Shown here: positions 36,345 through 47,303 of the stretch, piece after piece | Position numbering within the stretch: position 1 is the first letter of the stretch | Layout: every line of letters starts with the position of its first letter | Assembly (NCBI RefSeq): GCF_014193515.1 | Contig: NZ_BLXX01000003.1 | Coordinates: 186,001-250,000, forward strand | From: Geomonas silvestris | Lineage (GTDB): Bacteria; Desulfobacterota; Desulfuromonadia; Geobacterales; Geobacteraceae | DNA: 64,000 bases | Direction of reading: 5' to 3' | The notes under the pieces: generated by a model | Database searches by the model: none | Told to the model about the DNA's origin: nothing | What the model saw: the letters and a program-made list of their open reading frames with translations, nothing else | Made by a program: the position numbers and the translations under genes

Positions 36345-36499
36345 TACGCCGAAGGTAATAAAAAAAGACCATTACCCTCGGCATGACTGCCTGGATAAAG
36401 GTCTTGTTGACAGAAGATTCTGCCCCGGGTCCGGGTCTTGCGACCGTATTGACGAAGTCCGGGTCGGCCTTTTCTCTGGCCGATAACTACTCCCCTTTA
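36345..36499 (-). promoter_or_regulatory. yybP-ykoY manganese riboswitch
   Basis: Read on the minus strand from 36499, the sequence has the family marks in order: AAAGGGGAGTAG, a paired GGCC...GGCC arm, GTCAATACGG, CCCGGGGCAG, CTGTCAACAAGACC, then the long hairpin CCGAGGGTAAT ... ATTACCTTCGG with GGTCTTTTTTT between the arms. In this class Mn2+ binding usually raises expression of Mn exporters. The TerC family gene follows on the same strand, as expected. Confidence 0.9.
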
Positions 36500-36680
36500 G
36501 AAGTTATGCCAAAAATAATGGCTCTCCGGCCTGTTGTCAAGGGGAAAACGCACATGAGGGTGGGAGCATGCCCTGTCTCATGGCAAATTTCCGGAAGGTG
36601 GAGGTATAATCTCCTTATCCGCCAGGGGGTTGGCAGTGTCTCTTTCAGCCCCTCGTCAGTCTCATGTGAAAGGCTACCTC

Positions 36681-37430
36681 ATGGACCACAGCGACTCTTC
36701 GTTTACCATCGTGACCTACAACGTGCACCGGTTGATCGGCAACGACCGGCACACCTCGGCGCTGCGCATCGCACAGGTGATCGAGGAGCACCAGCCGGAT
36801 ATCGTGGCGCTCCAGGAACTGCCGGGAGGGCGCTACCGTCCCGAGGTGGGGGGGACCGCCCAGGACCTGGCGCGGGAGCTCGCAGAGCTCGAGTCGGCGC
36901 AGGGGCTCAGCTTCATGGAACGCGAGCGCAACGGCAACGTCACCTTCAGCCGCTTTCCCATGCGCCTGGTCCGGGCCGGCGGGCTGCATCCCGAGACCCG
37001 GAGGCGCTCCATCGTGCCGCGCGGGGCGCTCTGGGTCGAGATCGAAATGTACGGCAGGCGCCTGCAGGTGATCAACACCCACCTGGGACTCACCCCGCCG
37101 GAGCGCTCGTCGCAGGTGAAGGTGCTCTGCGGCCCCGAGTGGCTGGGGGACCCCGAGTGCCACCACCCGGTGATCCTGTGCGGCGACTTCAATACCCTGC
37201 CAAGCTCGTCGCTCCACAAGAAGTTGAAGGACGCCCTCTACGACGAGCAGGAGCGGCTCAAACTCGGGCACAGCGAACGGACTTTTCCCAGCCATTACCC
37301 GGTGGTGCGTTTCGACCACCTTTTCGTCTCTCCCGACCTCGCCGTGGAGAGCCTCCATATCCCCCGTACCACACTCACCAAGGTGGCCTCGGACCATCTG
37401 CCGCTGGTGGTAAAACTGCGGCTTTCTTGA
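36681..37430 (+). CDS. Endonuclease/exonuclease/phosphatase family protein
   Basis: A 249-residue protein with the metal-dependent EEP fold: TYNVHR near the N-terminus, DIVALQELPG (catalytic Glu), NTHLGL, CGDFNTLPSS (Asp/Asn) and SDHLPLVV (catalytic Asp-His) near the end. Members cleave DNA, RNA or phospho-lipids, and the substrate cannot be told. No signal peptide is seen. ATG 36681 is chosen over upstream frames. Confidence 0.88.
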   Translation: MDHSDSSFTIVTYNVHRLIGNDRHTSALRIAQVIEEHQPDIVALQELPGGRYRPEVGGTAQDLARELAELESAQGLSFMERERNGNVTFSRFPMRLVRAGGLHPETRRRSIVPRGALWVEIEMYGRRLQVINTHLGLTPPERSSQVKVLCGPEWLGDPECHHPVILCGDFNTLPSSSLHKKLKDALYDEQERLKLGHSERTFPSHYPVVRFDHLFVSPDLAVESLHIPRTTLTKVASDHLPLVVKLRLS

Positions 37431-37622
37431 GCCTGAGATGGCGTGTCGGCCTGCGCTTACCTGCGGGGGGGGATCCCGCTGGGTGGGGCTCGGGCCGGCT
37501 CCTACACCGATCCGATTGCTTGCGGTCTTGCCAAATATTGCTAAAGTTGGTGCCGTGTTTGCCGACGAGAGAAGTGATCGGTTTGGTAGCCTCCCGTGAC
37601 GGGAACAATGGAGAGAGCAGCT

Positions 37623-37964
37623 ATGAGTGTATACACGGAAATGCCGAAGGATATGGAGGTCGTGGAGCTGATCCTCGAGCGGGTACTGCAGAATACCGGT
37701 GCTCTCCTGGAGATCTGCGTGGTGAAGCACGGTAGGCAGTACGAGGCTGCCGTGTTTCTCGAGAAGAAGTACAAGCCAGGCCCCCCCCTGCCGCGCCCCC
37801 TGGAGACTCCGGCCGGACAGGCGACCCACTGGATGGGTGTGCGCCCGAAGGTCGGCCTGAGCGAGGAGGAGACCGAGGCGATCCTCTACGAGGTGAACGG
37901 GTTGAACGCCCTGCACCGCATCCAGATGAAGGACACCTGGGGTCACCTGCTGGACACCCTCTAG
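37623..37964 (+). CDS. Hypothetical protein
   Basis: A 113-residue soluble protein starting MSVYTEMPKDMEVVELILER, behind a GGAGAG site at slightly long spacing. It is acidic, without membrane segments or recognised motifs. Composition and third-position GC fit a real gene. The downstream hairpin at 38031-38062 ends its transcript. Confidence 0.6.
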   Translation: MSVYTEMPKDMEVVELILERVLQNTGALLEICVVKHGRQYEAAVFLEKKYKPGPPLPRPLETPAGQATHWMGVRPKVGLSEEETEAILYEVNGLNALHRIQMKDTWGHLLDTL

Positions 37965-38030
37965 CCCCCGCTGCGCTCTCCGGCGCTGTGGCGCACCGCT
38001 CCCGGCGGCGTCATGCCCCCCAAAAACAAA

Positions 38031-38062
38031 AGAGGCCGCTTCCCGGAATGGGGGCGGCCTCT
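38031..38062. terminator. Bidirectional terminator between the hypothetical gene and kup
   Basis: The arms agaggccgc and gcggcctct form a strong stem. On the minus strand it is followed by TTTTGTTTTT, ending kup. On the plus strand the T tail is weaker. Confidence 0.85.
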
Positions 38063-38089
38063 TCGTGTTGCTGCGATTCTGGCCCCTTC

Positions 38090-39907
38090 CTACATCTCGA
38101 CCCGGGTCAAGACACCCTGCAGCTTGCTGGCGGGGAGCTTGTTGAACTGCACGAAGTTCGGGGTGAGCTTCTTGATGGTCGAGAAGACGCTCCAGGCCGG
38201 GTTGTTGGTCGCGATATCCTCCACGCCGTAGAAGATGACCTTCTCGATGATGCCGTTTTTCTTCAAGAGCCCCTCGATGTCGATCACCTCCATGTAGCCC
38301 GCGAAGATCTCGAAGGAATCGAGACCCGTGCCGCGCCCGGTGGTCAGCTTCGAGCCGATGCCGAAGGGCTCGTCGGTCCTCATGATGGAGATGAACACGT
38401 TGCGCTCATAGATGATGTTCGAGCGGATCATGCAGTGCACCACGTAGGGCGGCACCACGTTCCATTCGCGGGTGAAGAAGAGTCCGGTGCCGGGGATGTT
38501 CTTTCCCTTGGCGTAGATCTGCTCGTAGGAGAGCAGGAAGGTCTCGGCGTCCAGCGGCTTGAGTGCCCGGTACAGGGCGCGCTGTCCCTTGGTCCAGATC
38601 AGGATGGTGCCGAAGGGGACTCCGGCCAGGATGAGCGACCAGTAGCCGCCGTGCGGCAGCTTGTTCAGGTTGGCGATCAGGAAGACGAAATCGACCACCG
38701 TGATGAGCGCCGCGATGGGGGCTTTCCACTTCTTGGTGGTGTTGGCGAAGATGATGGTCATCATGATGCCGGTGATCGCCATGGTCCCGGTCACCGCCAG
38801 GCCGTAGGCCGCCGCCAGGTTCTCCGACTTCTGGAACAGCAGCATGATGAAGAGGACCAGGATCATCAGGAACCAGTTGACGCTTCCGATGTAGATCTGC
38901 GATTTGAGATGACTCGAGGTGTAGTCCACCTTCATAAGCGGCATGATGCGGGTGGTGATCCCCTGGTAGACGATGGAGAACACCCCGCTGATCAGGGCCT
39001 GGGAGGCGATGATGGTGGCGAGCACGGTCAGCACCAGGAACGGGATGTAGAGGTAGGGGGACTGGCTCTGCACCATGCCGAACAGGGTGTTCTTGGTTTC
39101 CGGGTGCGCCATCAGGAAGACGCCCTGGCCCAGATAGTTGATGATGAGCGCGGCAAAGACGAAGTACCAGGCCCTGAGGATCGGCTTTCTCCCCAGGTGC
39201 CCCATGTCGGCGTAGAGCGCCTCGCCGCCGGTGGCGCACAGGATCACCTCGGAAAGGACGAAGAAGCCGGACCAGCCGTTTTCCAGGAAGAACTTGATGG
39301 CGTACCACGGCGAGATGGCACGGACGATGCCGGGGTCGCGGACGATCTCGACTGCGCCCGAGAGCGAGAGCGCGGCGAACCAGAGTACCATCAACGGCCC
39401 GAAGGCGCGGGCTACCTTGTCGGTCCCCTTGAACTGGAACACGAACAGGGTGATCGCGATGACCCCCGCGAAGAGGATCAAGAGGTGCTGGGGGATGTTC
39501 GCGCAGGCCGGGATCAGCACCAGACCTTCAACCGCGGAAAGGATGGAGATGGCGGGGGTGATGACGCCGTCGCCCAGAAGCAGCGAGACCCCGATGAAAG
39601 AGAGGAAGCTGACCACCCCGAGGTAGCGGCCGCCCTTTAAAAGGCGCACCAGGATCTCTTTCAAGACGATGGTGCCGCCTTCGCCCTTGCGCCCCAGGCT
39701 CATGGCGAGCCAGGCGTATTCGACAGTTACCAGGATGAAGAGGGTCCAGACGATGAGCGACAGGATGCCGTAGATGTTGTCCGGGGTCGGCTTGGTGATG
39801 GCGAAGATGACGGTGAGGGTATATATCGGGCTGGTTCCGATGTCGCCGAAGACCAGTCCCATGGACTTGACGATACCGCCCCAGAAGGAATCCACCTGTT
39901 TACTCAT
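38090..39907 (-). CDS. kup: Kup/Trk-type potassium uptake transporter
   Basis: A 605-residue low-affinity K+ importer of the KUP/HAK/KT family. The N-terminal signature GLVFGDIGTSPIYTL is followed by about 12 membrane helices (GGEALYADMGHLG and the LLLGDGVITPAISILSAVEG stretch are typical) and a C-terminal cytoplasmic domain of about 150 residues. It is a single gene, divergent from ileS. Confidence 0.95.
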   Translation of the reverse strand: MSKQVDSFWGGIVKSMGLVFGDIGTSPIYTLTVIFAITKPTPDNIYGILSLIVWTLFILVTVEYAWLAMSLGRKGEGGTIVLKEILVRLLKGGRYLGVVSFLSFIGVSLLLGDGVITPAISILSAVEGLVLIPACANIPQHLLILFAGVIAITLFVFQFKGTDKVARAFGPLMVLWFAALSLSGAVEIVRDPGIVRAISPWYAIKFFLENGWSGFFVLSEVILCATGGEALYADMGHLGRKPILRAWYFVFAALIINYLGQGVFLMAHPETKNTLFGMVQSQSPYLYIPFLVLTVLATIIASQALISGVFSIVYQGITTRIMPLMKVDYTSSHLKSQIYIGSVNWFLMILVLFIMLLFQKSENLAAAYGLAVTGTMAITGIMMTIIFANTTKKWKAPIAALITVVDFVFLIANLNKLPHGGYWSLILAGVPFGTILIWTKGQRALYRALKPLDAETFLLSYEQIYAKGKNIPGTGLFFTREWNVVPPYVVHCMIRSNIIYERNVFISIMRTDEPFGIGSKLTTGRGTGLDSFEIFAGYMEVIDIEGLLKKNGIIEKVIFYGVEDIATNNPAWSVFSTIKKLTPNFVQFNKLPASKLQGVLTRVEM

Positions 39908-39986
39908 GGCTTTAAGGCCCTCCCAATTAACAGCGCCCTTATAGCATCTGGCCTTCGTTAATACAACCGAAAATACCCGTTTAAGC

Positions 39987-40015
39987 TTGACATTACAAAG
40001 GTTTCCTTGTAGTTT
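39987..40015 (+). promoter_or_regulatory. Sigma-70-type promoter for ileS
   Basis: TTGACA (39987-39992), 17 bases, TAGTTT (40010-40015). The remaining leader of about 40 bases is too short for a T-box. Confidence 0.65.
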
Positions 40016-40059
40016 TAGGCGTTTCTCTCAAGCATTAACCGACAGCGGAGGCCGCTATA

Positions 40060-42837
40060 ATGGATTACAAGGATACCCTCAATCTCCCCCAGACCAATTT
40101 CCCCATGAAAGGGAATCTTCCCCAGCGCGAGCCCGAGATGCTGAAGCAGTGGGAGGAATCCAACCTCTACGGCAAGATCGAAGAGGCAGGGAAGGGGAGG
40201 CCGCGCTACATCCTGCACGACGGCCCTCCCTACGCGAACGGCCACATCCACATCGGCCACGCCCTCAACAAGATCCTCAAGGACATCGTCCTCAAGAACA
40301 AGCGGATGAGCGGCTTTGCAGCACCGTACGTACCGGGCTGGGACTGCCACGGCCTCCCCATCGAACTGCAGGTCGAGAAGAACCTGGGCTCAAAGAAGCA
40401 CGAACTCTCGAAACTCGAGATGCGCAAGCTCTGCCGCGAGTACGCCCACAAGTTCGTCGCCATCCAGCGCGCCGAGTTCGAGCGCCTGGGGATCCTCGGT
40501 GAGTGGGGCGATCCCTACCTGACGCTCGCCAACAGCTACGAAGGCGCCATCGCCCGCGAACTGGCCCGCTTCGCCGAGAACGGCGGCCTCTACAAGGGGA
40601 AAAAGCCGGTGCACTGGTGCTCCTCCTGCGGTACGGCGCTCGCCGAGGCCGAGGTCGAGTACGCCGACCACAAGTCCCCCTCCATCTTCGTGAAGTTTGC
40701 GATGAAGGACGACCTGGGCGCCGTCATTCCGGAGCTTGCCGGCAAGAAGGCCTCCGTGGTGATCTGGACCACCACCCCGTGGACGCTCCCCGCGAACCTC
40801 GCCGTCGCGCTGCACCCGGAGCTCGAGTACGTGGGGCTCGAGGTGAACGGCGAGGTGCTCATCGTCGCCGACGGCCTGAAGGAGAGCTTCCTCTCCCAGA
40901 TCGGCGCCGAAGGTAAGGTGGTCGCCACGTTCTCCTCGAAGCTTTTGGAGCGCAAGCTCGCCCGTCACCCGTTCCTGGACCAGGATTCCGTGATCCTCCT
41001 GGGCGAGCACGTCACCCTCGAGGCCGGCACCGGCGCGGTTCACACCGCCCCCGGCCACGGCCAGGAAGACTACGAGCTGGGCCTTAAGGAAGGGCTCGAG
41101 ATCTACAACCCGGTCGACAACCGCGGCCGCTTCTTCGAGAACATCCCCTTCTTTGCCGGACAGTTCGTTTTCGACGCCAACAAAAACGTCATCGAGAAGC
41201 TGATCGAGGTGGGCGCGCTTCTGAAAACCGCCGAGATCTCGCACTCCTACCCGCACTGCTGGCGCTGCAAGAAGCCGATCATCTTCCGGGCCACCGAGCA
41301 GTGGTTCATCTCCATGGAGAAGAACGACCTGAGGGGCAAGGCGCTTGCCGAGATCAACAACGTCGCCTGGATCCCGAAGTGGGGCCGCGAGCGCATCTAC
41401 GGCATGATCGAGAACCGCCCGGACTGGTGTGTCTCGCGCCAGCGCTCCTGGGGCGTCCCCATCACCGCCTTCTACTGCACGTCCTGCGGCGAGGTCCTGG
41501 CCGACGGCAAGATCATGCACCAGGTGGCCGACCTCTTCTCCGAGCACAGCTCGGACATCTGGTACGACTGGGAAGCCGCCAAGTTCCTCCCCGAAGGGAC
41601 CACCTGCAAGGCCTGCGGCAAGGGTGACTTCGAGAAGGAGATGGACATCCTCGACGTCTGGTTCGACTCCGGCGTCTCGCACGCGGCCGTACTCGAGCTG
41701 CGCGACAACCTGGAGAGCCCGGCGGACATGTACCTCGAGGGGAGCGACCAGCATCGCGGCTGGTTCCACTCGTCCTTGCTCGCCTCGGTGGGCACCCGCG
41801 GCCGCGCCCCCTACAAGAGCGTCCTGACCCACGGCTTCGTCATGGACGGCGCCGGGCGCAAGATGAGCAAGTCGGTGGGTAACGTGGTGGCGCCCGAGGA
41901 CGTCATCAAGAAGTTCGGCGCCGACGTGCTGCGCCTCTGGGTGGCGGCGCAGGACTACCGCGACGACCTGAGGATCTCCCAGGAGATCCTGACCCGGCTC
42001 TCCGAGAGCTACCGCCGCATCCGGAACACCTTCCGCTACATCCTGGGGAACATCCACGACTTCGATCCGGCCACCGACCTGGTGCCGGTCAAGGAAATGC
42101 CCGAGATCGACCGCTGGGCGATGCACCAGCTGGAGCTTCTGAAGGAAAAGGTGCTCACCGCCTACAACGAGAGCGAGTTCCACATCCTCTACCACGCGGT
42201 GAACGGCTTCTGCACCGTCGAGATGAGCGCCTTCTATCTCGACATCCTGAAGGATAGGGTCTACACCTCGAAGAGCAGCTCGCTGGCCCGCCGCAGTGCG
42301 CAGACCGTCATGTACACCATCCTGGACAACCTGGTGCGCATGGTGGCGCCGGTCCTCTCCTTCACCGCCGACGAGGTCTGGGCGGAGCTTCCGGGCAAGC
42401 GCGAGGCGAGCGTGCACACCGCGCTCTTCCCGGCGCTCACCCCCGAGTACCTTGACGTGGCGCTGGAAGGGCGCTGGGAAAAGATCATCAAGGTGCGCGG
42501 CGAGGTATCCAAGGCCCTGGAGCTGGCGCGCGTGAAGAAGGTGATCGGTCACTCCCTGGATGCCGCCGTGGCCATCAAGGCAAGCGGCGAGACCGCGGAG
42601 CTCTTGAAGGAGTTTGGCGGCGAACTGGCCAGCATCTTCATCGTCTCCAAGGCCGAGCTGGTCGAGGAGCTTTCCGGCGAGGACGTCTACCGTGCCGAAG
42701 GGGGCGAGGCGCTCGAGGTACTGGTGACCGCGGCTCCCGGCGAGAAGTGCGAGCGCTGCTGGTGCTACGACGAGACCATCGGCGAGAATACCGAGCACCC
42801 GACGCTCTGCCCGAAGTGCCTGGCTGCGGTGCAGTAG
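40060..42837 (+). CDS. ileS: Isoleucyl-tRNA synthetase
   Basis: A 925-residue class I enzyme that charges tRNA-Ile. HIGH is at residues 64-67, KMSKS near 601-605, the CP1 editing domain lies between, and a C-terminal zinc finger ([12 protein letters not shown]...CPKC) closes the protein. AGCGGAGG precedes the ATG. lspA follows, the common ileS-lspA pairing. Confidence 0.97.
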   Translation: MDYKDTLNLPQTNFPMKGNLPQREPEMLKQWEESNLYGKIEEAGKGRPRYILHDGPPYANGHIHIGHALNKILKDIVLKNKRMSGFAAPYVPGWDCHGLPIELQVEKNLGSKKHELSKLEMRKLCREYAHKFVAIQRAEFERLGILGEWGDPYLTLANSYEGAIARELARFAENGGLYKGKKPVHWCSSCGTALAEAEVEYADHKSPSIFVKFAMKDDLGAVIPELAGKKASVVIWTTTPWTLPANLAVALHPELEYVGLEVNGEVLIVADGLKESFLSQIGAEGKVVATFSSKLLERKLARHPFLDQDSVILLGEHVTLEAGTGAVHTAPGHGQEDYELGLKEGLEIYNPVDNRGRFFENIPFFAGQFVFDANKNVIEKLIEVGALLKTAEISHSYPHCWRCKKPIIFRATEQWFISMEKNDLRGKALAEINNVAWIPKWGRERIYGMIENRPDWCVSRQRSWGVPITAFYCTSCGEVLADGKIMHQVADLFSEHSSDIWYDWEAAKFLPEGTTCKACGKGDFEKEMDILDVWFDSGVSHAAVLELRDNLESPADMYLEGSDQHRGWFHSSLLASVGTRGRAPYKSVLTHGFVMDGAGRKMSKSVGNVVAPEDVIKKFGADVLRLWVAAQDYRDDLRISQEILTRLSESYRRIRNTFRYILGNIHDFDPATDLVPVKEMPEIDRWAMHQLELLKEKVLTAYNESEFHILYHAVNGFCTVEMSAFYLDILKDRVYTSKSSSLARRSAQTVMYTILDNLVRMVAPVLSFTADEVWAELPGKREASVHTALFPALTPEYLDVALEGRWEKIIKVRGEVSKALELARVKKVIGHSLDAAVAIKASGETAELLKEFGGELASIFIVSKAELVEELSGEDVYRAEGGEALEVLVTAAPGEKCERCWCYDETIGENTEHPTLCPKCLAAVQ

Positions 42838-42883
42838 CGGCGTCCGGGCATAATTTCAGAACATGGAAATGGAAACGACCTTA

Positions 42884-43372
42884 ATGGCCTTCAGATATCG
42901 GATACTGCTCATCGTCTCGTTCCTGGTGCTGGTGTTGGACCAGGCGAGCAAGATATTCATCGACCGCAGCATGATGCTGCACAGCTCGATCCCGGTCATC
43001 CCCAACTTCTTCAGCATCACCTACCTGAGGAACAGGGGGGCGGCGTTCGGGATTCTGGCCAACTCGGCCTACCGTCTGCCGTTTTTCCTGCTGGTTTCGG
43101 CCGTGGCGATCTGCGTCATCGTGGTGGTGATCAAGAAGCTGCGCGAGGACCAGAAACTGGCGGCGGCCTCCCTGTCGCTCATCTTCTCCGGTGCGCTGGG
43201 GAACGTGATCGACCGGATCAGGCTGGGCGAGGTGATCGACTTCCTGGACGCCCACTGGTACAACCACCACTGGCCCGCCTTCAACATCGCCGACTCCGCG
43301 ATCTGCGTGGGGGTCTTCCTGCTGGCGATCGACATGTACCTCGAGGAGAAGAGGGCCAAGGGGAAAGAGTAG
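42884..43372 (+). CDS. lspA: Lipoprotein signal peptidase (signal peptidase II)
   Basis: An inner-membrane aspartyl protease that cuts the signal peptide from prolipoproteins. It has 162 residues and four membrane helices. The two catalytic Asp lie in GNVIDRIRLGEVIDF and FNIADSAICVG. The ATG at 42884 (MAFRYRILL) is preferred; in-frame ATGs at 42863 and 42869 would add up to seven residues. It is co-transcribed with ileS. Confidence 0.94.
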   Translation: MAFRYRILLIVSFLVLVLDQASKIFIDRSMMLHSSIPVIPNFFSITYLRNRGAAFGILANSAYRLPFFLLVSAVAICVIVVVIKKLREDQKLAAASLSLIFSGALGNVIDRIRLGEVIDFLDAHWYNHHWPAFNIADSAICVGVFLLAIDMYLEEKRAKGKE

Positions 43373-43408
43373 GGGAGGCGTTTAGCGCCTAGCACCGCTT
43401 AAATAATG

Positions 43409-43440
43409 AAAGGGGATGCCCGTAAGGAGCATCCCCTTTT
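43409..43440 (+). terminator. Terminator of the ileS-lspA operon
   Basis: The arms aaaggggatgc and gcatcccctttt form a strong hairpin ending in a T run, 37 bases after the lspA stop. Confidence 0.85.
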
Positions 43441-43519
43441 CTTTTGTACGTTTCTGCCAGAGTTCCCAGCTAAAGCTCTGAGTGCATCACCACGAAGCTT
43501 TGCTGCCGGTCTCTACGTT

Positions 43520-43625
43520 CCCCCCTTTGCGAAGGGGGGGCAGGGGGGATTTAGCACTGTGGCAAACGTGGACTGGGTAGCAACCTTGTCCAAATCCCCT
43601 CTGTCTCCCCTTCGCAAAGGGGAGG
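43520..43625. repeat. MITE-like inverted repeat in the lspA-ybgC gap
   Basis: Two long arms in opposite orientation, cccccctttgcgaagggg followed by caggggggattt at 43520-43552, and aaatcccct then ccccttcgcaaaggggagg at 43592-43625. Each arm is itself palindromic. The spacer is about 39 bases. A single-arm relative lies at 55984-56020. The rest of the 365-base gap shows only the upstream terminator. Confidence 0.75.
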
Positions 43626-43737
43626 ACGTGGAAGCAGCTGCCGTGCCTCAGGAAAGAGGTTACTCGCTGCCCAGGATTCCCGAAGATCTGTCGGCTGAGA
43701 TCATCACTAGATCAAACCCGATGAAGCCTAAAATTAC

Positions 43738-44136
43738 TCACTCCGCCACGGTCTGCGAAGCGAGCAGCTCCCTTAGTTCCACCGGGAGCCTCCTGGCGCG
43801 CAGCCCTTCCCCCACGCAGGCCAGCGTAACCTTCGCCTCCACCAAAAGCTTGTGGTCCGCCTTGCGCAGCACCTTCTGCCCCAACACGAAGCTGCTGTTC
43901 TTCACCGCGAAAACCACCGTCTCCAGTTCCAGCAGGTCGTCCAGCTTGGCCGGCGCCCGATAGTTGATCTCGATCGCAACCACGGGGAAGATGATCCCCG
44001 CGTCGTGCATCTCCTGCACGGAAAGGCCGTAGCCGCGCAGGTACTCGCTGCGGGCGCGTTCCATGTAGCGCAGGTAGTTGGCGTGGTACACCACCCCGCC
44101 GGCATCGGTATCTTCGTAGTAGATCCGCACTTCCAT
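43738..44136 (-). CDS. ybgC: YbgC/Tol-Pal-type acyl-CoA thioesterase
   Basis: A 132-residue hotdog-fold thioesterase. The N-terminal catalytic motif YYEDTDAGGVVYHANYLRYMERAR, with the conserved Asp, is visible as two joined short blocks (YYEDTDAGG and VVYHANYL). The ATG overlaps the last base of the glnE stop codon. tolQRAB genes, its usual neighbours, are not next to it. Confidence 0.88.
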   Translation of the reverse strand: MEVRIYYEDTDAGGVVYHANYLRYMERARSEYLRGYGLSVQEMHDAGIIFPVVAIEINYRAPAKLDDLLELETVVFAVKNSSFVLGQKVLRKADHKLLVEAKVTLACVGEGLRARRLPVELRELLASQTVAE

Positions 44137-47100
44137 CAGTTCGCCTCCTCCTGGACCAGCACCTTCTGGTACACGGCGCGCACCGCAGAGGTGACCCGCT
44201 CGTAGTCGGCCATCAGCACCTCGCCCGGATTCTTCAAAAGCGGGTCGTAGCCCAGGCGGCGCGCCAGCTTGTTCAGGTAGCGCAAAGGCCCCCCCAGGTC
44301 GTTCATGGAGTAGTCGTGAATGAGCCGCAGCCGGTTCTCGAGACGGCGCAGGAAACGGTACCCATCGCCTAACGCAGCGTGATCGGCGTCGCTGACGATC
44401 CCCAGCCGATGCATGGCATCGAGGGCCGCCAGGGTGTTGCAGTTGCGGATGTCGGTGTGCCCGCTGCCGTGACTGAGCTGCAGGTACTGCACGGTGAACT
44501 CGACGTCCACCATCCCCCCGCGCCCGGTCTTGATGTTGTAGCTGCCGGTGGTCTCCTTGGCGAGCTCGTTCTCCATGCGCATGCGCAGCCGGTGGATCTC
44601 CCTGCGCACCGAATCGTCGGCGCCGCTGCCGTACACCGTCCCCTCGACCACGCGCCCGATGGCCGCGCGCAGGGCCGGCGTGCCGTAGATGGCGCGGGCC
44701 TTGGTGAGCGCCTGGCGCTCCCAGATCTGTGCTTCGCTGCCGTGGTAGCTCTGGAACGATTCCAGCGAGGTGACCAGCGGGCCTGCGTTTCCGGAGGGGC
44801 GCAGCCGGGTGTCGATCTTGTACACGAACCCCTCGCGGGTCTGGGTGGTCAGGATCATGATGATCTTCTGCCCGAGTTTGGCGAAGTACTCCCGGTTGGT
44901 GATGCTCTTCTCGCCGTCGGTCATCCCCTGGCCGTCGTAGATGTAGATGATGTCCAGGTCCGAGTGGTAATTGAGCTCGTTGCCGCCCAGTTTTCCCATC
45001 CCCAGAATGGCGAAAGAGGCCTCGCGGCTGCTGCCGTCTTCTCCTTGAACCCGCGGCCTCCCAAAGCGCGCCAGCTCCCGGGTCGCCATGCGGCATGCGG
45101 CGGAGAGGCAGACCTCGGCCAGGTGGGTGAGCTGCAGCGCGACCTCAGGCTGGGCCATCTTGCCGTGGATGTCGTTCATCCCGATGCGCAGGAACTCCTC
45201 GTTGCGGTAGCGGCGCATGGCGTCCAGCTGCTCCTCGAAATCGACGGCCTGGGTGAGCAGGGAGTCGATTTCGGCGGCCATGGCGTCGCGCTCCTTCTGC
45301 AGGTAGGCGTAGCCGCGGGTGATCATGCTGTCCAGCAGTTCCGGGTGCCCGATCAGGATCTTCGAGAGAAACTCGGACATGCCGAACATCGAGGTGAGCA
45401 GCTTCAGGATGTCACGGTTTTCCGCCAAGAGCGCGTAGAGCGAGGAGCGGGTCCTCAGGCTGGTGAGGAAACGCTCCAGGTTGGCGAGCGCCAGGTCGGG
45501 GTCGGGCGCCGCGAAGACCTCCTGCAAGAAGAGCGGTGCGATCTTTTCGAGCAGCCGCCGGCCGCGCTCGGTGAGGTTCAGCTTGGGCGGCCCGTCGCGC
45601 AGGATGACCAGGTTGTCGTAGGCGACGTCGACGTTCTCCAGGCGGCGCTCGGCCAGCATGTCCTTGATGAGGTCGGAGTCGGCCTTCGGGTCGAAGAAGA
45701 AGTAGATCTCGGGAGAGACTTCCTCCTTGATCCGCTCGTCGCGCGAAAGGAACAGGTCCCCGTAGATGGCGGAGACGCTGGAGCGGTGCGCCTCGAGGGC
45801 CTCGGCGAAGCGCTCCGTGCCGTCCTGGCGCATAAAGCCGCAGCGCCGGGCAAGCGCGCGCATCTCATCTTCCTTGCGGGGGAGCGAGTGGGTCTGGCGC
45901 TCCTGGACGACCTGGATCCGGTGCTCGACGGTGCGCAGGAACCGGTAGGCCTCGGCCAGCGCGGTGCAGTCGGCCTCCTTGATGATGCGCGAGTCGCGCA
46001 GGGTGGCCAGCGCCTTCAGGGAGTTCCTCTCGCGCAGCTTGGGGTTCTTCCCGGCGTAGACCAGCTGCAGCGCCTGGATGAAGAACTCGATCTCCCGGAT
46101 GCCGCCGCGGCCGAGCTTGATGTTGATCTCGCCTTCCTGGGAGCGGGCCAGCGAGGCGTCGATCTTCTTCTTCATCGACATCATGTCCTCGATCAGGTTG
46201 TAGTCGAGGTAGCGCCGGTAGATGAAGGGATCGAGAGCGGCGAGGATCCGCTCGCCCAGTTCCAGGGAGCCGGCAACCGGGCGGGCCTTGAGCATCGCGG
46301 AGCGCTCCCAGGACTGGCCCCAGGACTCGTAGTAGACCTCGGCGGAGCGCATGGAGCAGGCGAGGTCGCCACCCTTGCCGTCGGGCCGCAGGCCCATGTC
46401 GACGCGGAACACGAAGCCGTCGGCGGTGACCTGGGAGATGGCGCGGCTCACCATCTCGGCGAGCTTCACGAAGAAGGCGTGCAGCGAGATGACCCCTTTC
46501 ATGCCGCCGCGGCCGTCGGCGACGCCGGTGGTCTCGCCGTTGTCCGAGGAGTAGAAATAGATGAGGTCGATGTCCGAGGAGAAGTTGAGTTCGCGCCCCC
46601 CCAGTTTTCCCATCCCGAAGATGGTGAACTCCGCCTCGACCGGATCCCCGGGGCCGCGCTCCATCGGAAGGCCGTGCTCCTTGACCAGTTCGCGGTGTGC
46701 CGTCTCGTAGGCGAGCTGCAGCGTGGCCGCGGCGAGGGCGGCCAGTTCGGCGGTGACCTCTTCGAGCGTCGCCAGGCCGTTCAGGTCGCGGGCGGCGATG
46801 CGCAGGATCTCGGCATACTTGAATCGGCGCAGGAGGGGGAAGATCTCCTGGTAGCCGGTGTCGGCGGGAACCTGGCTGCGCAGGGCATCGAGCATGTCCG
46901 CTTCGCTGCGCGAGTGCATGATGTCGTGCGCCAGCAAAAGGTGCGGCAGGTAGCTTGAATCCTTGCAGATGATGTTGGTGAGGAAAGGGGAGGAGCCGCA
47001 GATGTTCATCAACTGGGCGACCCGCGAGCGTTTGGAGAGGATCTCGAGGACGTCGCTGCGTTGGGCGACCTGGCTGACCCGCTCGATGCCGTTTAAGGCC

Positions 47101-47303
47101 ATGTCGGGGAGCGGGGCGGCCAGGGCGGCCAAGGCCAGCTCGGTCGCCTGCTCAGCAGAGAGGACCTCCGTGAGCAGGCGCAGGTTTTCGGTGGAACGGG
47201 AGCCGTAGCTGAAGCCGTTTTGTTCCAGCAGTTCGGGGAGGCCGACGCACCCGGCTTTCAGGCAGGCCAGCAGCGTACTGGCGAAGTCGGCCAGGCGGTT
47301 CAT
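44136..47303 (-). CDS. glnE: Glutamine synthetase adenylyltransferase/adenylyl-removing enzyme
   Basis: GlnE attaches AMP to glutamine synthetase and takes it off again, under PII control. The 1055-residue protein has the two nucleotidyltransferase halves: [19 protein letters not shown] with DIDL, and [19 protein letters not shown] with DLDI. It is longer than E. coli GlnE (946). Its start overlaps the mtnA end by four bases, so mtnA-glnE-ybgC form one unit. Confidence 0.95.
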   Translation of the reverse strand: MNRLADFASTLLACLKAGCVGLPELLEQNGFSYGSRSTENLRLLTEVLSAEQATELALAALAAPLPDMALNGIERVSQVAQRSDVLEILSKRSRVAQLMNICGSSPFLTNIICKDSSYLPHLLLAHDIMHSRSEADMLDALRSQVPADTGYQEIFPLLRRFKYAEILRIAARDLNGLATLEEVTAELAALAAATLQLAYETAHRELVKEHGLPMERGPGDPVEAEFTIFGMGKLGGRELNFSSDIDLIYFYSSDNGETTGVADGRGGMKGVISLHAFFVKLAEMVSRAISQVTADGFVFRVDMGLRPDGKGGDLACSMRSAEVYYESWGQSWERSAMLKARPVAGSLELGERILAALDPFIYRRYLDYNLIEDMMSMKKKIDASLARSQEGEINIKLGRGGIREIEFFIQALQLVYAGKNPKLRERNSLKALATLRDSRIIKEADCTALAEAYRFLRTVEHRIQVVQERQTHSLPRKEDEMRALARRCGFMRQDGTERFAEALEAHRSSVSAIYGDLFLSRDERIKEEVSPEIYFFFDPKADSDLIKDMLAERRLENVDVAYDNLVILRDGPPKLNLTERGRRLLEKIAPLFLQEVFAAPDPDLALANLERFLTSLRTRSSLYALLAENRDILKLLTSMFGMSEFLSKILIGHPELLDSMITRGYAYLQKERDAMAAEIDSLLTQAVDFEEQLDAMRRYRNEEFLRIGMNDIHGKMAQPEVALQLTHLAEVCLSAACRMATRELARFGRPRVQGEDGSSREASFAILGMGKLGGNELNYHSDLDIIYIYDGQGMTDGEKSITNREYFAKLGQKIIMILTTQTREGFVYKIDTRLRPSGNAGPLVTSLESFQSYHGSEAQIWERQALTKARAIYGTPALRAAIGRVVEGTVYGSGADDSVRREIHRLRMRMENELAKETTGSYNIKTGRGGMVDVEFTVQYLQLSHGSGHTDIRNCNTLAALDAMHRLGIVSDADHAALGDGYRFLRRLENRLRLIHDYSMNDLGGPLRYLNKLARRLGYDPLLKNPGEVLMADYERVTSAVRAVYQKVLVQEEAN

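Noticed and set aside
37988-39640. Plus-strand open frame of 550 codons opposite kup
   Set aside because: Antisense of a clear Kup transporter. Dominated by Asp, Gly, Glu, Val and His without motif.
39908-40059. T-box leader before ileS
   Set aside because: The promoter leaves a leader of only about 40 bases, too short for a T-box, and no T-box consensus is seen.
40390-42798. Minus-strand open frame of 802 codons opposite ileS
   Set aside because: Antisense shadow of ileS. The composition is typical of reversed GC-rich codons.
44379-46958. Plus-strand open frame of 859 codons opposite glnE
   Set aside because: It is the antisense shadow of a GC-rich gene with strong third-position bias. 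The product is full of Gly, Ala, Val, Asp and His and shows no domain, while glnE on the other strand is certain.
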